Assembly: GCA_039934475.1 (NCBI GenBank)
Contig: JBDTMC010000253.1
Location: 1-11,167 of the forward strand
Length of the DNA stretch: 11,167 bases
Source of the DNA: JBDTMC01 sp039934475
GTDB taxonomy: Bacteria; Acidobacteriota; Terriglobia; Bryobacterales; Bryobacteraceae
Direction: 5' to 3'
Position 1 is the stretch's first letter. Every line of letters begins with the position of its first letter. The position numbers and the translations under genes were made by a program. The notes under the pieces are model-generated. The model saw only the letters and a list, made by a program, of their open reading frames with translations, did no database searches and was not told where the DNA came from. Of the stretch, positions 7,989-11,167 are shown in pieces.

Positions 7989-8012
7989 ATCGACGGGATA
8001 GCTTTGTGTCAA
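7984..8012 (-). promoter_or_regulatory. Sigma70-like promoter for the receptor-TPR-TPR operon
   Basis: Reading the - strand, a perfect -35 box TTGACA (8012-8007) is followed by a 17-base spacer and a -10 box TACACT (7989-7984, 4 of 6 matching TATAAT). Transcription would start near 7977, leaving a leader of about 70 bases before the ATG at 7904. It lies just after the terminator of the upstream receptor, which is where a separate promoter would be expected. The fit of sequence, spacing and place is good; activity is not tested. Confidence 0.7.
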
Positions 8013-8040
8013 ACGAATAGGCGTGCCTTGGGAGGGGTAC

Positions 8041-8083
8041 AGCAAAAGAAAAAGGCCGCGACGGGATTAACCGCCGCGGCCTT
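8041..8083 (-). terminator. Intrinsic terminator after the upstream receptor gene
   Basis: On the - strand a perfect 9-bp stem, AAGGCCGCG with CGCGGCCTT (8083-8075 paired with 8060-8052), can be extended inward past one mismatch by three more pairs (CGG/CCG) around a 6-base loop. It is followed directly by a T-rich run, TTTTTCTTTT (8054-8045). This is the textbook Rho-independent form and lies 39 bases after the receptor stop at 8122. On the + strand the same hairpin is followed by only GTGTTTT, so any activity in that direction would be weaker, and no + strand gene ends here. A second small hairpin (CGGGG and CCCCG, 8114-8100) sits between the stop codon and this terminator. Confidence 0.9.
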
Positions 8084-8121
8084 GTGTTTTCAGACGCTTC
8101 GGGGTACTGCCCCGCTGCTAA

Positions 8122-11100
8122 TTAGAACGTGATGCGGCCAACGAGCTGGATGTTTCGCGGCTGCGACACGGTTCCGTTCCAGACACCGAAGCTGGAGCTG
8201 GAGGGGTCGTTATTGAACGGGAGGCAATCGCCGAAAGCAGACCCGTCACAAGTGAAGTAGTGATTATTAAACAGATTGAAGATCTCCGCGTGGAATTCCA
8301 TCTTCAACTTCTCGGTGATCGGGATGATCTTTTGGACGGAGATGTTGGTATCGCGGTAGGGCGAGCCACGGAAGGTGCTGACGCGCGGTCCGTTGCCGAG
8401 GTAGAAGCCGTTGAAGTTCGAAGTGGCTTCAAAGGCCGAGGAGTTAAACAGCGGCTTGTTGACGTCCACAGATCCCCACGTTTGGGAAAAGACGTTGTTA
8501 CCCGTGATGGTGGGTAGGCACTGTGCCTGGAACTGCGACGGTAGTCCGCACACTGAGGAGTTGCGGAAGTAGTAGGGCATGCCGGAGGTGAACTTCATGC
8601 TGGAGGAGATGGACCAACCGCCCAGCACCTTGTCGGATACGCCGCCATTGTTTATCCATCGCTTTCCTTTGCCCACCGGCAGATCGTACACCGCCAGAAC
8701 CGCCACGGTGTGAGTGATGTCGTCCGGGGACAGCGTATAGTTGCGGCTACCCTGGAACGGGTTGATCACGGAGCCGATGCCGCCGTAGCCGGCGGTTGAC
8801 TGTGTGGTGGAGGAGGCATTGGTCTTCAACTGCGACCATGTATAGTTGGCGCCCAGGTAGAACCCGCCCGAGAACTGCTTCTCGTACTTCGCCTGGAAGG
8901 ACTGATAGAACGACGTGCCGCGGTTCTCATTGTTGCCTGTGAGGCCGCCGCAGAACTGCGGGAATGGCACTAACGCCTGAGCGACGGTGGGAGCGCAACT
9001 GGTAAGCGACTCGGCCCAGCCGGCGTAGGGAGCATTGACGCCATTCAACGATGTTTGTCCGGGCTCGAAGACAGCGTTAAGGGCACTGCCCATCGAAAGC
9101 AGGTTGGGGTTCAGGACATTCAGCGGCTGCATCTGTGAGGGCAGGTGCGTGCCTTTGTTACCGACGAAGGCAACGCTGACGATGCTGTTGTTGCCAATCT
9201 TGTGTTCCAGCGTGAGATTGAACTGCTGGGTGTACGAGAGGTGGTTGCCGTCGACCGGCCGGTATTGCGGGCCGTTGGTTCCGTTGTCGGCGGTGGTGCT
9301 GATATTCGACGCCTTGCTGTAGGCTGGGAATCCGGAATCGAGATTGAAGGCGGGCTGGTAGCCGCCAAGCGAACTGCCAAAGCTCACCTGCGGGTTGAAG
9401 CCATCAGCCTGTATACCGGCGCCCCAACCAGGATAGAACGCCTGCGTATAGAATACGCCGTAACCGGCGCGGATGACGGTGCTGCCGCCAAGGCGGTAGG
9501 CGAGACCGAAACGGGGACCGAAGGCCTTGTTGAAGAGATCTTCGGGGTATCGCTTTCCAGCGCTGGCGTCGCCCCACTTGTCGCCCGCGAAGACGAGACG
9601 GCCGGGGAGGTTGCCCGCGCCGGGGTTGGGACCGAAATCGAGGAACGTGTTCTGGTCGCCGGTCTCAAAGGTGGGCGAGAAGCGGTCCCAGCGAAGACCA
9701 TAGTTGACGGTGAGCTTGGAAGTCATCTGCCAGGTATCGCCCGCATAGAGCGAGTACGCGCGCTGGATGGGGCCGAGCTTGGTGACGTTCAAAACGGCGA
9801 GGTTGCCGTTATCCACGGCTCCCACAAGGAAGCTGGCGAAGGGGTTGCCGCTGTCGAGAGCTCCGGGTAGTCCCGTACTCTTCTGAGAGAAGCCCACGGT
9901 GCCCGACTGATTGCCGTTGCTGCGGTTGACTTCCTGCAGGTGCCGGAACTCGCCGCCCACTTTCAGCGTGTGCGCTCCATGAACCCAGGTTATGAGCTCG
10001 TTGGCAATGTAGGTCGGCCGGGTGGTTTTATTCAGCGGACCGAAGCCCTGGGTGTTGCCCCATCCGGGGTATGTGGTGACGCCATTACCGCTGAAGTTCG
10101 CTGCCGGAGATGCGTTGTAAGCCGCGGCGTTGGGAATCTGAGGCAGTTGGCTGGGATCCTGTCCGGGCACCGAGCCGTAGCCCTCGTTGCGGTTCAGATA
10201 GCCAACGGCGAAGTGGCTGAGCAGTGTCGGCGTAAAGATGTGGTCGTAGTTGAAGCGGTTGACCCAGGCGTCTTCCGGATCGGCAGGGCTCGATGTGCAA
10301 AGCTGCACGGGCAAGGCGCACTGATTATTGGGGTGCGTCTGCTGCCGCCAGATGGTGAGGAACATGTGATCGTTGTCGCCCCAATAGTGGTCGATCTTAT
10401 ACAGGAAGTGATCGACGTTGGAGAGAATGCCGTCGGAAACCGGCTGGCCCAGGTAGTTGTTTGTCGCGTTGCTGTTGGTTGGCTGGGGCAGGAACTTCGC
10501 CCATTGCAGGGCAAGCGCGCTCTGGCGGTTGGTGGGGATGATGTTACCGGCGAACGGGGTACGGGTGATGACGCCGTTATTGTTGACCGTGGTCGCGGGG
10601 TCGTAGATCGGCGTGCCCCAATCGGAGAAGTCGCCAGCGCGGTTTTTGAGAGACGGAATGGTGTACGTCGGGCGGTTGGTGCCGCCGAGACTGCGTAGGT
10701 ATTCCTGATCGTGGAAGAAGTACGTCTTATGCTTGTTGCCCCAGACGAACGGCAGGAACTTGAGCTTTACCGGACCGCCGATGAAGCCGCCGTATTCGTT
10801 CTCATTGTCTTTCGGCCGCTGGTCGCCAGGCCCTCTATCATTCGTGAACTGGAGCGAGTTCAAATCCCTGTTGCGGAAGTACTCAAAGCCGCCGCCATGG
10901 AATTGGTCGGAGCCGCTGCGGGTGGTCACAATTAGCACGCCGCCGGTGGTGATGCCGTACTGCGGTTCGTAGCTGGAGGTGAGAACGCGGACCTCGGAGA
11001 CCATATCGGGTGTCGTCGGAAAGTCGAAGAACGAAACCATGCCGCTCTGGGACATGGCGCCTTCCTGCATACTGACACCATCCATGATGGCCTCATCACC

Positions 11101-11167
11101 CATCTTCAAGCCGCCGTTAATGCGGGCGTTGAAGGCCTGCGGGCTGCTTCCGGTATTGACGCCCGGC
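8122..11167 (-). CDS. Oar-like TonB-dependent receptor paralog, 5' end outside the window
   Basis: The frame is open to the right edge and ends at TAA (8124-8122), giving 1014 residues. Aligned with the neighbouring receptor, the first visible residue (PGVNTGSS) corresponds to residue 164, so the signal peptide, the carboxypeptidase-regulatory-like domain, the TonB box and the first part of the plug are missing only because the window ends. The visible part starts in the plug (NARINGG, IMDGVSM, TTRSGSDQFHGG) and runs through the barrel to the same GRITF terminus. Identity to the neighbour is about 85% by eye, with two small indels: one residue more near the GALDSGNP segment, and two fewer at SLTSCAPTV. 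All eight cysteines are kept with the same pair spacings. The gene looks intact, with no frameshift. A strong terminator lies 39 bases after its stop, so it is not expected to be co-transcribed efficiently with the next receptor. The TTG or ATG codons near 11103-11109 are internal and not the true start. Confidence 0.93.
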   Translation of the reverse strand, partial: PGVNTGSSPQAFNARINGGLKMGDEAIMDGVSMQEGAMSQSGMVSFFDFPTTPDMVSEVRVLTSSYEPQYGITTGGVLIVTTRSGSDQFHGGGFEYFRNRDLNSLQFTNDRGPGDQRPKDNENEYGGFIGGPVKLKFLPFVWGNKHKTYFFHDQEYLRSLGGTNRPTYTIPSLKNRAGDFSDWGTPIYDPATTVNNNGVITRTPFAGNIIPTNRQSALALQWAKFLPQPTNSNATNNYLGQPVSDGILSNVDHFLYKIDHYWGDNDHMFLTIWRQQTHPNNQCALPVQLCTSSPADPEDAWVNRFNYDHIFTPTLLSHFAVGYLNRNEGYGSVPGQDPSQLPQIPNAAAYNASPAANFSGNGVTTYPGWGNTQGFGPLNKTTRPTYIANELITWVHGAHTLKVGGEFRHLQEVNRSNGNQSGTVGFSQKSTGLPGALDSGNPFASFLVGAVDNGNLAVLNVTKLGPIQRAYSLYAGDTWQMTSKLTVNYGLRWDRFSPTFETGDQNTFLDFGPNPGAGNLPGRLVFAGDKWGDASAGKRYPEDLFNKAFGPRFGLAYRLGGSTVIRAGYGVFYTQAFYPGWGAGIQADGFNPQVSFGSSLGGYQPAFNLDSGFPAYSKASNISTTADNGTNGPQYRPVDGNHLSYTQQFNLTLEHKIGNNSIVSVAFVGNKGTHLPSQMQPLNVLNPNLLSMGSALNAVFEPGQTSLNGVNAPYAGWAESLTSCAPTVAQALVPFPQFCGGLTGNNENRGTSFYQSFQAKYEKQFSGGFYLGANYTWSQLKTNASSTTQSTAGYGGIGSVINPFQGSRNYTLSPDDITHTVAVLAVYDLPVGKGKRWINNGGVSDKVLGGWSISSSMKFTSGMPYYFRNSSVCGLPSQFQAQCLPTITGNNVFSQTWGSVDVNKPLFNSSAFEATSNFNGFYLGNGPRVSTFRGSPYRDTNISVQKIIPITEKLKMEFHAEIFNLFNNHYFTCDGSAFGDCLPFNNDPSSSSFGVWNGTVSQPRNIQLVGRITF

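Larger units (their letters stand above)
4368..11167 (-). repeat. Tandem duplication of a TonB-dependent receptor gene
   Basis: The two receptor genes (4368-7904 and 8122-11167) align from the window edge to their stop codons, differing by only two small indels over about 1015 residues. On the DNA they also match closely, from near the stop (AGAACGTGATGCGGCC in both) onward. Homology stops at the coding end: beyond it one copy has a terminator and the other leads into the TPR genes. Many differences are at third codon positions, so the duplication is old and both copies appear to be under selection to stay functional. The percentage was estimated by eye. Confidence 0.9.

Noticed and set aside
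8100..8114. Small hairpin CGGGG-loop-CCCCG just after the upstream receptor stop
   Set aside because: The stem is only 5 bp and there is no T-run after it. It may slow polymerase before the main terminator but does not merit a separate call.
9145..10698. Open frames on the + strand (9145-9870 and 9940-10698) opposite the upstream receptor gene
   Set aside because: Similar but broken frames appear opposite the paralog, as expected from shared codon use. The products have no recognisable features.
11103..11109. TTG/ATG codons that could be taken as the start of the upstream receptor
   Set aside because: The frame stays open to the window edge and the upstream residues match the paralog's plug domain (PGVNTGSS and onward), so the real start is outside the window.
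4368..11167. Possibility that the two similar receptor regions are an assembly error or a recent duplication
   Set aside because: The copies differ at many third codon positions, at about 15% of residues and by small indels, and have unrelated flanks, so they are distinct older paralogs.

Overview
The window looks like a piece of a GC-rich chromosome from an acidobacterium, probably of the Solibacter/Bryobacter type. That placement is an inference from gene content: a CRTAC1-type FG-GAP/ASPIC-UnbV protein, a Tat-exported barrel-like protein, secreted TPR proteins and very large Oar-like TonB-dependent receptors with an N-terminal carboxypeptidase-regulatory-like domain. No rRNA or other marker gene is present to confirm it. 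All proteins whose N-terminus lies in the window carry an export signal, so this is a cell-envelope region.

Layout. On the + strand, bases 1-864 hold the 3' part of a CRTAC1-like gene. After a 32-base gap comes a complete gene (897-1994) for a Tat-exported, probably TIM-barrel, glycosidase-like protein. The remaining genes are on the - strand. Read in their own direction they are: a 5'-truncated TonB-dependent receptor (11167 to 8122), a strong intrinsic terminator (about 8083-8042), a promoter (8012-7984), a complete receptor paralog of 1178 residues (7904-4368), a 474-residue TPR protein (4329-2905) and a 311-residue TPR protein (2908-1973). The last gene converges on the + strand Tat gene and the two coding ends overlap by 22 bases.

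How the parts may work together. The two receptors are tandem paralogs, about 85% identical by eye over the shared part, with all eight cysteines kept. The downstream copy has its own promoter and forms a likely three-gene operon with the two TPR genes (38-base gap, then a 4-base TTGA stop/start overlap preceded by a good Shine-Dalgarno). A reasonable but unproven reading is an outer-membrane uptake unit whose helical-repeat periplasmic or surface partners play a role loosely like that of SusD. The substrate is not evident from the sequence. The nearby Tat-exported barrel protein would fit carbohydrate use, but it lies on the other strand and the link is only positional.

I found no tRNA, rRNA, CRISPR array, insertion sequence or phage gene. 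The only non-coding stretch over 100 bases is 7905-8121, which holds the terminator, the promoter and an inverted repeat. The most interesting points are the receptor duplication with different downstream contexts, the receptor-TPR-TPR operon, the inverted repeat over the promoter -10 box, and the unclassified Tat protein. None is proof of a new system.
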